Below are positions 26,780 to 37,175 of a DNA stretch of 64,000 nt, one piece after another; the stretch's first letter is position 1; each line of letters begins with the position of its first letter. The notes under the pieces are model-generated. The model did not search any database. It saw only the letters and a program-made list of their open reading frames with translations, and had not been told where the DNA came from. Source of the stretch: Azadirachta indica. Lineage: Eukaryota; Streptophyta; Magnoliopsida; Sapindales; Meliaceae. Location of the stretch: contig CM040448.1 in the NCBI GenBank assembly GCA_022749755.1, positions 10,910,481-10,974,480 on the forward strand. The letters run 5' to 3'. Both the position numbers and the translations under genes were made by a program.

Positions 26780-27600
26780 CGCTACTCAAATTTCTTCCCG
26801 TTATTCCGGGAAAAGAAAAACGTTCGAGAGATCAGAAAGGTAGATCACGAAGGACTGGAAAAGTAAAATCTGGTGAGTAAACTGAAGAATGAATAAGAAT
26901 AAGAGAAGAGGAAAACGCAGAATTAGGAAACTCCGGTGAATTAGGAAAACGCGGAATTGCGTGGAGAGTAAGCAACTACGGAGTGAGTGAGATTTAGGCT
27001 GGCAGGTACCGGATATAGCCGTTAATCGGCGTTGATGTTAATTGGTGAGTAAACGGAAGAATGAATAAGAAGAAGAGAAGAGGGAATGGCAGAATTAGGA
27101 AACTCCAGTGAATTTGGAAAACGCGGAATTGCGTGGAGAGTAAGCAACTTCGGAGTGAGTGAGATTTAGGCTTGCAGGTACCAGATATAGCCGTTAATCG
27201 GCGTTCATGTTAATTGGTGAGTAAACCGAAGAATGAATAAGAAGAAGAGAAGAGGGAATGGCAGAATTAGGAAACTCCAGTGAATTTGGAAAACGCGGAA
27301 TTGCGTGGAGAGTAAGCAACTTCGGAGTGAGTGAGATTTAGGCTTGCAGGTACCAGATATAGCCGTTAATTGGCGTTGATGTTTAGGCGCCAAAGGGAGT
27401 CCTACTGTAGCCGTTGCAACAAGTTTTACAAATTTCGAAATTTGATTTTGTTCCGTGTGCATGTGACAGGCACGTGTGGTATATGTTAATTGTTACTTAC
27501 TGAAAATTATATTTATTTTGTCTTCTTAAAATGTTTTGTAATAATTGATTTTGAAACTATAGAAAAAATGGGAAGTTTAACGACGTAATTTACTCTGGTG
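26780..27600. promoter_or_regulatory. shared upstream region between NAC copy A and the TPR/DnaJ relic
   Basis: About 820 bases separate the divergent NAC (-) and TPR/DnaJ-like (+) coding blocks. The NAC side is filled by the 172-bp repeat array (26871-27386). The TPR side contains TTTAGGCGCCAAAG and TGACAGGCACGTGTGG; the latter holds a CACGTG G-box at about 27469-27476. All of this is also present in unit B. The array is the likeliest place for NAC promoter activity; I see no clear TATA box. Confidence 0.45.
26871..27386. repeat. three tandem 172-bp repeats upstream of NAC copy A
   Basis: Units start at 26871, 27043 and 27215, each with TGGTGAGTAAAC near its beginning and CCGTTAATYGGCGTT near its end. 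Unit 1 differs from 2 and 3 in a few places (AATAAG for AAGAAG, GGAAAACGC for GGGAATGGC). They begin about 92 bases upstream of the NAC start codon, so they lie in its leader or proximal promoter. Unit B also has three; copy C has one diverged unit. Confidence 0.92.
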
Positions 27601-30460
27601 TTTGAATTCACCCAGGGCAAGGGCAATCAATCAGATGCCGGTCTCCCGAATTCTAAATACGGTCTTGCTTTAATGTGCCGTGCCCACCGTCATTGTTCTG
27701 TGTTTGCTTCTAACCTGCGCCTCGTTCTTCTTAACCTACGCCAACTGAGCGTCTCGTATTTGCATTTGCATCGGGGTCACGTTCAAATTTTAAAAAGAGC
27801 GAATGCAGTGGAAATGCTGATGATCTGGTCTGGGTTTTCGGCATTTGGTGTAATTAATGCAGCCTCGAACTCAAAGAGGGAAGGAGTGATTCAATTGAAC
27901 ATAATGAAAAAACAGTTTCTGATGATGAGGGTAAGATGAATTTAGAAAGCTACCGAAGGTAGATTTAACGGTGGTGGAAGTCTGGGCGGAATGAGGATTA
28001 CGGTGAGTTTGTTTTTGTATTTGGTAACGGCTAAGGAAAGCTGCTGTTCAAAGTTTACATGCGAGCAGCAAAGTAAGAGCGATGTTTGAACTGTTTATTT
28101 ATAATAATGCAAGTCTATAATAAAACTCGTGTTCTGATCTGTCTGTAGTTTGGTTAGTCTCTCGACAGTTTTCCATGGGAATCAACACTCATTTTGTATT
28201 AACATATGCTTAAGTCTACAGTGCGGCTAATCTGAGATTTGGTTGTTCTCCTTTCGTCATCAGTAGCTTTATTTATTTATTTATTTTTTAAAAATGTTAT
28301 TATGATTCGGTCAATGATTATCTAAATTGGTTGATGTATCTAGCTTGTTTTACTCCAAATTGTGTAATTCCTTTAACCTTTCACCAGCTTGCATGGGCCT
28401 GTCTACAGGGTATGAAAATTATAAAAGAGTATTAGTCTACAGTGTCATGTTCTTTTGGCCTAGTAGTAGATTTTCTTAGCAATCATCGTGGAACATTTAT
28501 CCTAATAACTTTTTGCTTGACATCAGCTAAGTATTTATGGTTGATTAATTGCTCTATGAACGGGCAATTAATTGAAAATTTTGAGGATAGATTTTCAGCT
28601 GCATGAACATTGTTAGGAGAGGGGTTTACTGCCCTTTGCATCGAGGTATATTCTGCGGTCTTTGCAAGTTAACATGCTATGATGCTAAATTGGTGCAGGT
28701 GTTGCTATGATCTGGTTGATTTCTCTATATGTTGATGTTTCATTTCCAGTTGTCATCTTGTGTTGGGGGAGTTGTAAAATGCACTGCAGTATACAACAAG
28801 CTGTTGCAATCAGGAGCTGAGATGTGTTTGGATCGCAGAATTACAATTGAAGGTGGTGATTCCCTGCAAAAGGCTCTGTTAAGCATTTGTCTATTTGCTG
28901 TGAGTTTAATGTTTTTATTAGGAATTTATGTGAATTGTATATTACTAGATTCATTTTTGTAAGCGATTTTGTTAACTGCATCTTTCAGTCAAAAGGGCAA
29001 AGGAGAAAAAAGGAATAAGGGAGAAGCAAAATACCATTGAGATACATGATACCGGTTCTCTTTTTTTGATTTTTATGAGTTGGTTTTCTGAAAGCTGAAG
29101 AAGCATGGGAAGCAAGCTAGAGAGAAACCTCTCTACTCACTCTGCCCACCCTTACTGCAATTCAAAGCACACAAAGATATTTTAAAATAAGAGAATGGGG
29201 CAAATTAATTTAGAAAGTACAGAAATAAATTCATTGAAGAGCACATGTTTGAATTCATGCGCATAGATATCAAATTTCTCATGTGGGGCTATTAGTTTCA
29301 GAAGCACCTAGCACTTCAGTTAAGTAAGGCCTAGCACTTCTTTTGGTTGGCAAAACCGCTTGAGGGCTTAAAAATTTATGGGATTCGTCATGTTTATATA
29401 TTTCAAATTCACTGTGGAAACCTTTTGTCCATCAAGAATTTATGTTTCAGTGCACACAAATTTAATCTAGAAGGCACATATCCATTATGTAATTATCCTC
29501 TGGGTATGCTAATGTTTCCTACCATAGATTACTAACCGTCTATCTGTTTTAGCGAGTTAATCTTGTTATTTCTAGTTTAGACATTGTTGCGGATAGAATT
29601 ATTTTGCACTTTGTGTCTCTTAACTTGTCCTCTTTACTTTGTTTCTGCCTGCTAGTTCTTCAGAATTTGATTTAACTGAGTTGATGACTAATTGGGTGGT
29701 TTTCCTTGCAAAAATTGGCCTACTGGAAAAATCATTCTGCAAAATTATTGGAACAGAAAACCTTCAGAAGCAGCATGTAATGCTTTAGATATTAGTGCTG
29801 AGGGCTTGGCCATTAGTTCATACTCAGAAAAGTTACTTGAATTGAAAGCGGAGGCTATGTGCATGGTTTGTACTCTTTCAACATGAACTCCACCGATATA
29901 TCATATTTCCAAGGAAACCTTAAAATTTTCTGACATGTTGAAAGGCTATAAACTTTTGTTCACATAAATTGTTTGATTTGTACGTCATTCATTCTTTATC
30001 CTAAAAAATGATAGGTTGCATCTGGCAGTTGTGAAGATATGAAGAGGCCATTAAACTTTGCGAGCGGACTCTCGGGGTTGGTGAGAAGGATTTTGGTCCA
30101 GTGGTCACTGATAATTGTTCGGCAAATCTGCAATGCCTCTGGAATTGTAAATTACTCTATTGCAAGGCTGTGGAAGTGGTGCTTGACATCCCAGTTTTAT
30201 TCTTGTTTGAGCAAGCTTGAGTTGGCACTGCATTTGCTTCAAAAGCTAGAACAAGTTAGATCCATTGGGCATAAACAATGCATAAAATTTGTCATCCATG
30301 ACTAATTTACATATTCTATGTCCAATTACATATTCTTTCTTTAAGTACCTTTGAGGTTCCTGATCCTAATTTCAACTGCACAGGTGTAGGATTGAGATAT
30401 TGGAAGCAGTTTCATTGGCTGCTGCCATATGCGAACTTTGACGTTGCAAGGCACACTGTT
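27600..30460 (+). pseudogene. TPR/DnaJ-domain protein gene relic, copy A
   Basis: Several exon-like blocks of one split gene are recognisable. Near 27800-27950 a stretch includes EHNEKTVSDDEGKMNLES. At 28790-28878 the frame reads YNKLLQSGAEMCLDRR. At about 29730-29870 it reads ACNALDISAEGLAISS and SEKLLELKAEAM. At about 30030-30270 it reads RYEEAIKLCERTLGVGEKDF and GIVNYSIARLWKW. Near 30388-30455 it reads LEAVSLAAAICEL. These are segments of the plant TPR proteins with a C-terminal J domain (Arabidopsis At2g41520/At5g12430 type, by recollection). The blocks are in different frames, the donor after 28878 is TT instead of GT, and the acceptor before the 29.7-kb block is lost. No protein can be made. 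The same relic sits in units B and C, so it is part of the duplicated unit. Confidence 0.72.
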
Positions 30461-30469
30461 CATTATTCT

Positions 30470-31600
30470 TTTGAGTCATTTTGTTGCCCGGATTTTTTCT
30501 TTCAAATACACATTTAATATCCATTTCTCATGAGGAGAAAATATGAAACTCGCTCTTGACTGCTGAAGGAGCTGGAAACTCTCATAAGTATGTCATGGAC
30601 TAATACTAATGGCTTGAATTCTTGTATTGATAGAATAGTCCCAGAAGCAGGTAAGCAACTAGAACCTGTAGATGGCAGCAGAAGCCGCCCATCAAACTCT
30701 ACCTTCAGTGAGGCAGATATGTCCTTTTAAGGTTTGTGAATAAACATTTCCTCTAAAGTTACTGTGGTGTAATAGTTATACGCAACCTGCCTTGTATTAA
30801 GTGCTAGTTTCCAAGTTCTGTTTCATCTTGACATTTTCACTTTGACTTATGCAATGTTTCACTTATACCTTTTGAAATTCATGTTGAATATGTCAATGAT
30901 GCAAATATTGACATTTGTATTAATGAAGTTCATCCTCAGGGTAATACTTTTAGTCATACTTTGGTTACTAATTTTCCTGTGGTCTCTTTTTTTGCACTCA
31001 CTTCCTGTTAGAATCAATCAACCATAGACTACTGCACTAGCACCCTGCCGTCATCACAATGCCAGTGCTTGAGCTCCTTAAGATTTCTTTTTCTTTTGGG
31101 CATATGGGAATCAGAAAATTAATATCAGAATCATGCATGATGCACAAAATCATTGCTTATATTTGAACTTCTTTGAACTGGATATAGATGCGGAGAATTT
31201 GAAGAGTGTCATCTGATTTTTGATGTTGCCACTTTCAGCGAAACACTCTTAATGTCATATAGGTTGCTGGGTTCTTATGAGCTTTTCTGTTTTCTTAGGG
31301 TGCATCCATTTTCTCCTACTGTGGTTCATGCATTGTTAATGGTGAATAGAAGCATTATACTCCTTTTCACAGATAGTATGGCATGCAGTATTCTTTGCTT
31401 TAATTCAATCCCAGATGAATTTAATTCAGTAATGATAGGAGAATGAATATAAGAAACCAAAAATAAATAAAAATTGTAATAACTAACTAATTTTTATTGC
31501 ATTAGTTATTGCTTGCGAATGAAGCAATGTTCAAAGAGACAACAACTTCATTCAACATGATTTAATCTAGTTAACTAGCAAAACAACAAGATGTTGGGTG
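30470..31600. other. non-coding stretch between TPR relic and proline-rich gene, unit A
   Basis: About 1.1 kb matching unit B apart from small insertions and deletions. It contains some further possible exon debris of the TPR/DnaJ gene (around 30620-30740), but I cannot assign a frame. The right end is the 3' flank of the proline-rich gene. Confidence 0.45.
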
Positions 31601-31644
31601 AGTCCTAATTAAGTTTGGATGACGGTGGATGATAAACCAGTAAT

Positions 31645-32019
31645 TCATGGTTTGGAGTTAGCTTGTGGTGCTGGTTTAGGTGGGTGTACCCCCCATGGCC
31701 CCAATCCAGGATGCAATCCCGGTGGCAGAAATGGGTGGAGAGGCCATGGGTGGAGGCCCCCTCGAGGGATAGATGGTAGAGGTGGGTGAGGCCATGGGTG
31801 GAGTCCCCCCCAAGGGATAGATGGTAGAGGTGGGTGAGGCCAAGGGCGTGGTGCAATTGGGAAATGTGGCGGCCAGAAGAATGACAGTTCATACCCATTT
31901 CCATATGATGATGCAGCAGCAGCAGCAGCAGCAGTTTGAGCTTCGTCACTATCTGCTACTACTCCGTGGCTGAAACAACATGCAATAACTATCAATGTCA
32001 CTATTGCTTTTCCTCTCAT
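31645..32019 (-). CDS. small secreted proline-rich protein, copy A
   Basis: A 124-residue open frame. Residues 1-22 (MRGKAIVTLIVIACCFSHGV then VA) form a typical signal peptide with likely cleavage before DSDEAQ. A run of seven alanines (30-36) is coded by a GCT/GCA repeat. Then come FFWPPHFP and a perfect-period 16-residue repeat rich in Pro, His and Trp: PWPHPPLPSIPWGGLH (59-74), PWPHPPLPSIPRGGLH (75-90) and a partial PWPLHPFLPPGLH (91-103). The tail is basic (KPAPQANSKP). With no cysteine in the mature part and no membrane anchor, it is best described as an apoplastic proline-rich protein or peptide precursor. I do not recognise a named family. A TATA box lies about 85 bases upstream. The frame chosen is the only one with a signal peptide. 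It is co-duplicated with the NAC gene. Confidence 0.75.
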   Translation of the reverse strand: MRGKAIVTLIVIACCFSHGVVADSDEAQTAAAAAAASSYGNGYELSFFWPPHFPIAPRPWPHPPLPSIPWGGLHPWPHPPLPSIPRGGLHPWPLHPFLPPGLHPGLGPWGVHPPKPAPQANSKP

Positions 32020-32100
32020 TTTTGCTCACACTCAAAATGAAACTACAACTACTTCAACGATCTTGTCAATTTATGAAAAGCTTCGTACAGCATAATAGGA

Positions 32101-32110
32101 TTATATAGGG
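32101..32110 (-). promoter_or_regulatory. TATA box of proline-rich gene, copy A
   Basis: On the minus strand this reads CCCTATATAA, followed by TCCTATTATGC, about 85 bases before the ATG at 32019. The same motif is kept at the matching place in copy B. Confidence 0.6.
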
Positions 32111-32235
32111 CATATGTACAGGAAGAGAATTTTATTTTGTTTAGTTTAATATAAGGGATAATATTAGATAAGATTATGCTAATTAATTAAGTTCAAATTA
32201 TTTTTAATTTTTGAAAAAGATAGTTTATGGGATAA

Positions 32236-33940
32236 TTAAGCTTTCATGTTATTTATCTTTACAAATTAAAACAAAATTGTTAATGTATTTGTGTTTCAAA
32301 ATATATGTAGCCATATATGAGCTAAGATATAACATTATCTCTTCAATTTTGTTACTGATAGATGGTGATAAATTAAATAAAGGTTAAGTACAGTGTCTGC
32401 AGTCTTTTATATATAAATCTTAATTTTAGTAAATTATAGACCATTGATTTGTTACCTAAGACAACTACTGGTAGTTTAGTTGTAAGATCTCAATAGTAAA
32501 CCTCGTATTAATTGGCTAGAGAAGTTTTCTTTTAATGGTGGCAGTGAACTGAAAATGGGATTATTATATATGCAGGCACCCTACCTACCTACATATTTTG
32601 TTACAGCAGAACAGACGTAGTAGGTGGTGCCTAGGATTTATATGCAAAGTACACATGTTCCACGTCTATTCAACTAATAATGTAATGACTTTCATCTTTC
32701 ATAATTTATTAGAAAATTTCATTAAGCAATTAATTTGAGAGGGAAAAACGATTGGCTTCAAAATGAAATTATTGAAATGTATGTATGATTAGCATTAATC
32801 AACTTTTGTTTTTCTAGCCAATCAAATTAAGTTTGTAAAGAAAGCTCTCGTACAAATTATGTATACAGCAATCATTAATTATCAAAATACGTAATTGTCA
32901 CTTGCGATAAGATTGAAGAGATAGTTATAATATGTTATTTAGTAATTTTCTCATTATAAAACAAGAAATAATTCTAAAAATGTTATCCAAGCATCGATCG
33001 GAAAATTTCACTTCAAAATAGACTTTTTACAAAGATAATACAAGACTAGGCTTTCGTCGTTCGTGAAAAGAAGAACTTGGACATTTAAAATATGGCCCAC
33101 TAAGGTTTATGACCTCAAAATTAGTTTCAGGCCCACTTCAAGAATTCATGTTCATGGTGGCAAATGTATATTTTTTTTAATTGCCATGCTTAAGCTTTAC
33201 AACTACTGTGCGGTTGGCGGTTCCTTTGTTGGTTCGTTCTTGCTGCACTCAACTATTTTACGTTATTTCCTTTTACAGGCATAATTCAAGGACTGGCAGA
33301 ATATGGGGTTTTCAGGTCTATAACAGTATCAGCTGAGAAAACTGTTTCAAATGAAAAGTTTCTATGAGTTGAAAGTAGCGACAGCAGGAAGTGTAACTGA
33401 ATTCGGTGATGATACAACTTAGACCTTGGCGATCCCACTACAATCTCTTTGCGGCCTGGACAATCTTCATATTGAATCATTACCATTTTAAATCTGGCGA
33501 CTTCCTTTTTGAAGAAGAATCTAAGATTTTGAAATGTTGTGCAAGAAAGTGAGATATAGGTTTGCCTGTAGGCACAAGACATCTGCTTCTGCCTTTTAAG
33601 TTTCTTGGAGCTCTTTTAATTCATTACACATGCATGTTCTTGTGTACATTTGGAATTCAGATTATAGTTTGTGTACCTTAAGAGATAGAGAGTGTATTTT
33701 GATTGTCGGATCACTTATTTTTTCCTTGTAATGCAATATTTTTAAAAAATGCTTTGGCGTATAATCTGGGTTTATAGCTTGAAGTTATGCTGTAATTTTT
33801 GTTTTATACACCAAAAGTACTAATTGAGAGGGTTTTTATTTTATTGTCAATCCTTCACTGAAAATCCAATGCTGCTTAGACCTTGTGACACATCATTTTC
33901 AAGGATTGTTTTCTATTTTGACTCGTCAATACAAAAAAAA
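32236..33940. other. unique spacer between repeat units A and B
   Basis: About 1.7 kb without counterpart in the other units. It is AT-rich to about 33000. Around 32577-32633 an interrupted inverted repeat (AGGCACC ... GGTGGTGCCT) could form a hairpin. At 33286-33582 there is an open frame on the minus strand, but it shows no family features and lacks an upstream context. No convincing gene. Confidence 0.5.
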
Positions 33941-33945
33941 AAAAA

Positions 33946-34649
33946 AATGTTCAAAGTGATGTTTTCAAATTTAAGCACTATTAATCAGCAAATGTGCTGG
34001 GTATATTTCAGTAATTATGAGACCACCATGCAAGCATGTTATCAGGTATTATTCTCACAAACAGAGTTTCAATGTCAAGCTTGGAGATTTTGTAGCAGCC
34101 AAGTTTTTAGATACGGAGTCGAGCCCTCAAACTACAGAGGTATTGGGCACCATGGGATACATAGCCCCTGAATATTCCCGTAAAGGTTGAGCAAGTAAAA
34201 ACTCTGACAGTTACAGCTTTGGAATTGTAATCCTGGAAATTGCTAGTGGAGAAAGAAAACATGAAGATGAGTCTTCTTATCTAAGCTTGTTGCACTGGGT
34301 TTGAGAACTCTACGGAACCGGAAAGATTCTCAATGCAGCTGCTGAGAGACTGAATATGAATTTCAACAAGCAAGAAATGTAATGTTAAATCACTGTTGGA
34401 TTGTGGGGTGCTAAACAAGATGACAAGCAGAGGCCATTAACAAGACAAGTTGTTAAGGTTCTTAATAATGAATCCCCATTGGAAATTCTTCCAAACGAGA
34501 TGCCTATTCTCAACTACACTCTAATACCATCAACTGCTCAAGCAGAGAGCTGTTCTTTAATACTTTTAGATTTGAGATTGGCCGCTAGCAGTGCCCTTCC
34601 AATGCTTATGTCCGTTCTGTTGATGCTTGTACAGCCCTCTGAATTATAG
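33946..34649 (+). pseudogene. L-type lectin receptor kinase relic, copy B (internally deleted)
   Basis: The left part (33946-34075) matches the lectin fragment of copy A (VYFSNYETTMQACYQVL). It is followed at once by the activation segment LGDFVAAKFLDTESSPQTTE and GTMGYIAPEYSRKG, then SDSYSFGIVILEIASGERKH, DDKQRPLTRQVVKVLNNES, and the same tail and stop as copy A. The transmembrane segment and kinase subdomains I-VI are missing. Kinase part C has fewer lesions than in copy A: the APE motif and subdomain IX are readable, but stops occur after SRKG and LLHWV. Non-functional. Confidence 0.8.
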
Positions 34650-35103
34650 TTTTTAGATACTTGATGTGATCTCCGTGTTTGAGAAACATCCGGAGATTAC
34701 GCTCTCTCACTTTACATGTACAAAGCACTTGCTTTGGCTGCAGTTTTAGTGTATTTCTTCGGATGCTTTTAGGTGCTGATGATCAAAACACAGATTCTTT
34801 CCTCTTAATTTTGGAGATTGTGATCCACTTTCTAACACTTGGGTTTAGTAAGTCTGATGACATACATCCTTCTTCAAATTTTGGATTGTACTGATTTATT
34901 CCTTGAATGTTTCATCATCATTAGTTGCCAGTTGAATTACAGAAAATAAGGAAAAAGAAGAAAGAACTCTTCAGCAGTCGCTGAAAATTGGAAGAAAAAA
35001 CGATCAGATTATATCACCTACAAAACTTACTGTTTACATAAGAAGCAATAAGAGTGTTGCTTCCTCAAATCAAATTTAAGAAATAAAAACAAAGACAGAA
35101 CAG

Positions 35104-36354
35104 TCAGAGTGGCCACTGTTCAAATAACTCCAAATCAGTGCTTCCAAAAACCCGATAAAATTCTTCATCGACATTAGGAAACAACGCTTCAAATAATCCT
35201 TCAAAGTCAAGCAGTGGCTCTGTCTCCGCTTTATCTTCACTTAATTGTACGGCTTCTTCTTCCCCCTCTTGTTCACCCATTAAGTACAAATTTTGAACAC
35301 ACTGATCATCTTCCTGAACACGATACTCCGTACAATCAACGTCTCCAGTTTGATTCAGATAAGAGACCAAGTTTACGGCATCAACTGTATTAGAAAATCT
35401 GTGTGTCTCAACTTCAGAATCTACAATGTCCAAAGCGGTATTGGGGCATGGTAGCTCAACTGGTTGAATAAAAATTGCTTCTTGTTCAGCCCTGATGTTC
35501 TCACTCTGAACGCATTCATCATCATAATATTCTATACAATCAACTTCTGTGATCTGAGGCAGATCAGAGAACAAGTCTTCAGCATCAAAAATAATAGAAC
35601 ATGACTCTGCCTCTGGTTCCGATTCTACGACTTCCTTAATGCTATTGCGGCATGGGAGGATGGTTGGTTGAATCAAAAGTTCTTCTTGCTCAGCCCTTAA
35701 GCGCTTATTTTGAACGAACTCATCATCGTTGTTGTTGGGCTTAGCTGCTTGTTTCAACTTTCTCTTTCTCCCCAAAGCTCCCGGCCCTGACTCATTCTTT
35801 TCACCGATTTGTTTCGACTTCCTCCGCTTCTTACCACAATCGGCTTTCTCTTGTTGCTGTCCTCTTTCGTTCTTTTTAATGCGACAAAGAACGTAATCCA
35901 TTGCTTTATCTAAATGTTGTCCCAACAACGATGCATTAATTGTAAATTCGTGCATGATCCATGCGCCGTTTTGTTCAGGGTTGTTACCATCCTCATACCG
36001 AAATCTCTTCTTAAACCCTAATATCTGTTCAGACCCACCAAGAGCCTTAACTTCCTTGCCTCCATCCTCACCCTGCCACACCCCAGAAGCAATCCTTCTG
36101 TTATACCGTGAACCATTCCGAGTCAATTTCTTCAACCGAGTGAAAAAATATAGTTCCTCATCTTTGAGTAAATGGTTTCCTCCGTAAAAGTTCCATATAT
36201 CCCACGGCTCTTGATCCCCGTAAAGGTCACACTCTTTCAGTGGATCATCACCATCATCATCGTCAAGAACTGGGTTTTGTGTAATCTTATTGTAGAGGTA
36301 GTAACCGACCAGCTCTTGTTCAGTTGGACGAAATCTGTACCCAACTTTAGGCAT
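35104..36354 (-). CDS. NAC-domain transcription factor, copy B
   Basis: Uninterrupted 416-residue frame, the tandem duplicate of the gene at 25529-26779, with the same divergent NAC subdomains A-E in residues 1-165, the same basic clusters and the same acidic C-terminal half. Differences from copy A are S126P, A225E, T255I, S305N, E338D, Y374D and A386G. Only S126P lies in the NAC domain, in the loop of subdomain D before WIMHEF, away from the conserved core; the rest are in the regulatory half. It is intronless like copy A. The upstream region is shared with copy A, including three 172-bp repeats, so expression may overlap. Nothing marks it as inactive. Confidence 0.93.
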   Translation of the reverse strand: MPKVGYRFRPTEQELVGYYLYNKITQNPVLDDDDGDDPLKECDLYGDQEPWDIWNFYGGNHLLKDEELYFFTRLKKLTRNGSRYNRRIASGVWQGEDGGKEVKALGGSEQILGFKKRFRYEDGNNPEQNGAWIMHEFTINASLLGQHLDKAMDYVLCRIKKNERGQQQEKADCGKKRRKSKQIGEKNESGPGALGRKRKLKQAAKPNNNDDEFVQNKRLRAEQEELLIQPTILPCRNSIKEVVESEPEAESCSIIFDAEDLFSDLPQITEVDCIEYYDDECVQSENIRAEQEAIFIQPVELPCPNTALDIVDSEVETHRFSNTVDAVNLVSYLNQTGDVDCTEYRVQEDDQCVQNLYLMGEQEGEEEAVQLSEDKAETEPLLDFEGLFEALFPNVDEEFYRVFGSTDLELFEQWPL

Positions 36355-37175
36355 CGCTACTCAAATTTCTTCCCGTTATTCCGGGAAAAGAAAAACGTTC
36401 GAGAGATCAGAAAGGTAGATCACGAAGGACTGGAAAAGTAAAATCTGGTGAGTAAACTGAAGAATGAATAAGAATAAGAGAAGAGGAAAACGCAGAATTA
36501 GGAAACTCCGGTGAATTAGGAAAACGCGGAATTGCGTGGAGAGTAAGCAACTACGGAGTGAGTGAGATTTAGGCTGGCAGGTACCGGATATAGCCGTTAA
36601 TCGGCGTTGATGTTAATTGGTGAGTAAACTGAAGAATGAATAAGAAGAAGAGAAGAGGGAATGGCAGAATTAGGAAACTCCAGTGAATTTGGAAAACGCG
36701 GAATTGCGTGGAGAGTAAGCAACTTCGGAGTGAGTGAGATTTAGGCTTGCAGGTACCAGATATAGCCGTTAATCGGCGTTGATGTTAATTGGTGAGTAAA
36801 CTGAAGAATGAATAAGAATAAGAGAAGAGGAAAACGCAGAATTAGGAAACTCCAGTGAATTTGGAAAACGCGGAATTGCGTGGAGAGTAAGCAACTACGG
36901 AGTGAGTGAGATTTAGGGTCGCAGGTGCCAGATATAGCCGTTAATTGGCGTTGATGTTTAGGCGCCAAAGGGAGTCCTACTGTAGCCGTTGCAACAAGTT
37001 TTACAAATTTCGAAATTTGATTTTGTTCCGTGTGCATGTGACAGGCACGTGTGGTATATGTTAATTGTTACTTACTGAAAATTATATTTATTTTGTCTTC
37101 TTAAAATGTTTTGTAATAATTGGTTTTGAAATTATAGAAAAAATGGGAAGTTTAACGACGTAATTTACTCTGGTG
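36355..37175. promoter_or_regulatory. shared upstream region between NAC copy B and the TPR/DnaJ relic
   Basis: The counterpart of 26780-27600, with the 172-bp array at 36446-36961 and the same CACGTG G-box context (TGACAGGCACGTGTGG, about 37040-37055). Differences from unit A are mostly confined to the array: the third unit here resembles unit 1 (AATAAG, GGAAAACGC), which points to gene conversion or unequal exchange inside the array. Confidence 0.45.
36446..36961. repeat. three tandem 172-bp repeats upstream of NAC copy B
   Basis: Units start at 36446, 36618 and 36790. The period is exactly 172, as in unit A. Unit 3 carries the variant words of unit 1, unlike in unit A where units 2 and 3 are alike. 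Confidence 0.92.

Larger units (their letters stand above)
23430..32235. repeat. tandem segmental duplication, unit A
   Basis: This block is colinear with unit B, displaced by about 9.58 kb at the left (25072 pairs with 34649), 9.575 kb at the NAC gene, 9.56 kb in the TPR relic and 9.48 kb at the proline-rich gene; the drift reflects small insertions and deletions. Similarity is highest from about 24844 to 27960. Left of 24840 the units match only in patches, and they part to the right of about 32235. Order in the unit: lectin-kinase relic (+), NAC (-), 172-bp repeat array, TPR/DnaJ relic (+), proline-rich secreted protein (-). Confidence 0.9.

Noticed and set aside
31605..31949. Second open frame (114 residues) overlapping the proline-rich gene, also open in copy B (41087-41425)
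   Set aside because: It lacks a signal peptide and has no family features; its persistence follows from the near identity of A and B and the repetitive GC-richer codons of the real frame.
33286..33582. 98-residue minus-strand frame in the A/B spacer
   Set aside because: No recognisable domain, no promoter signal and no counterpart elsewhere in the window.
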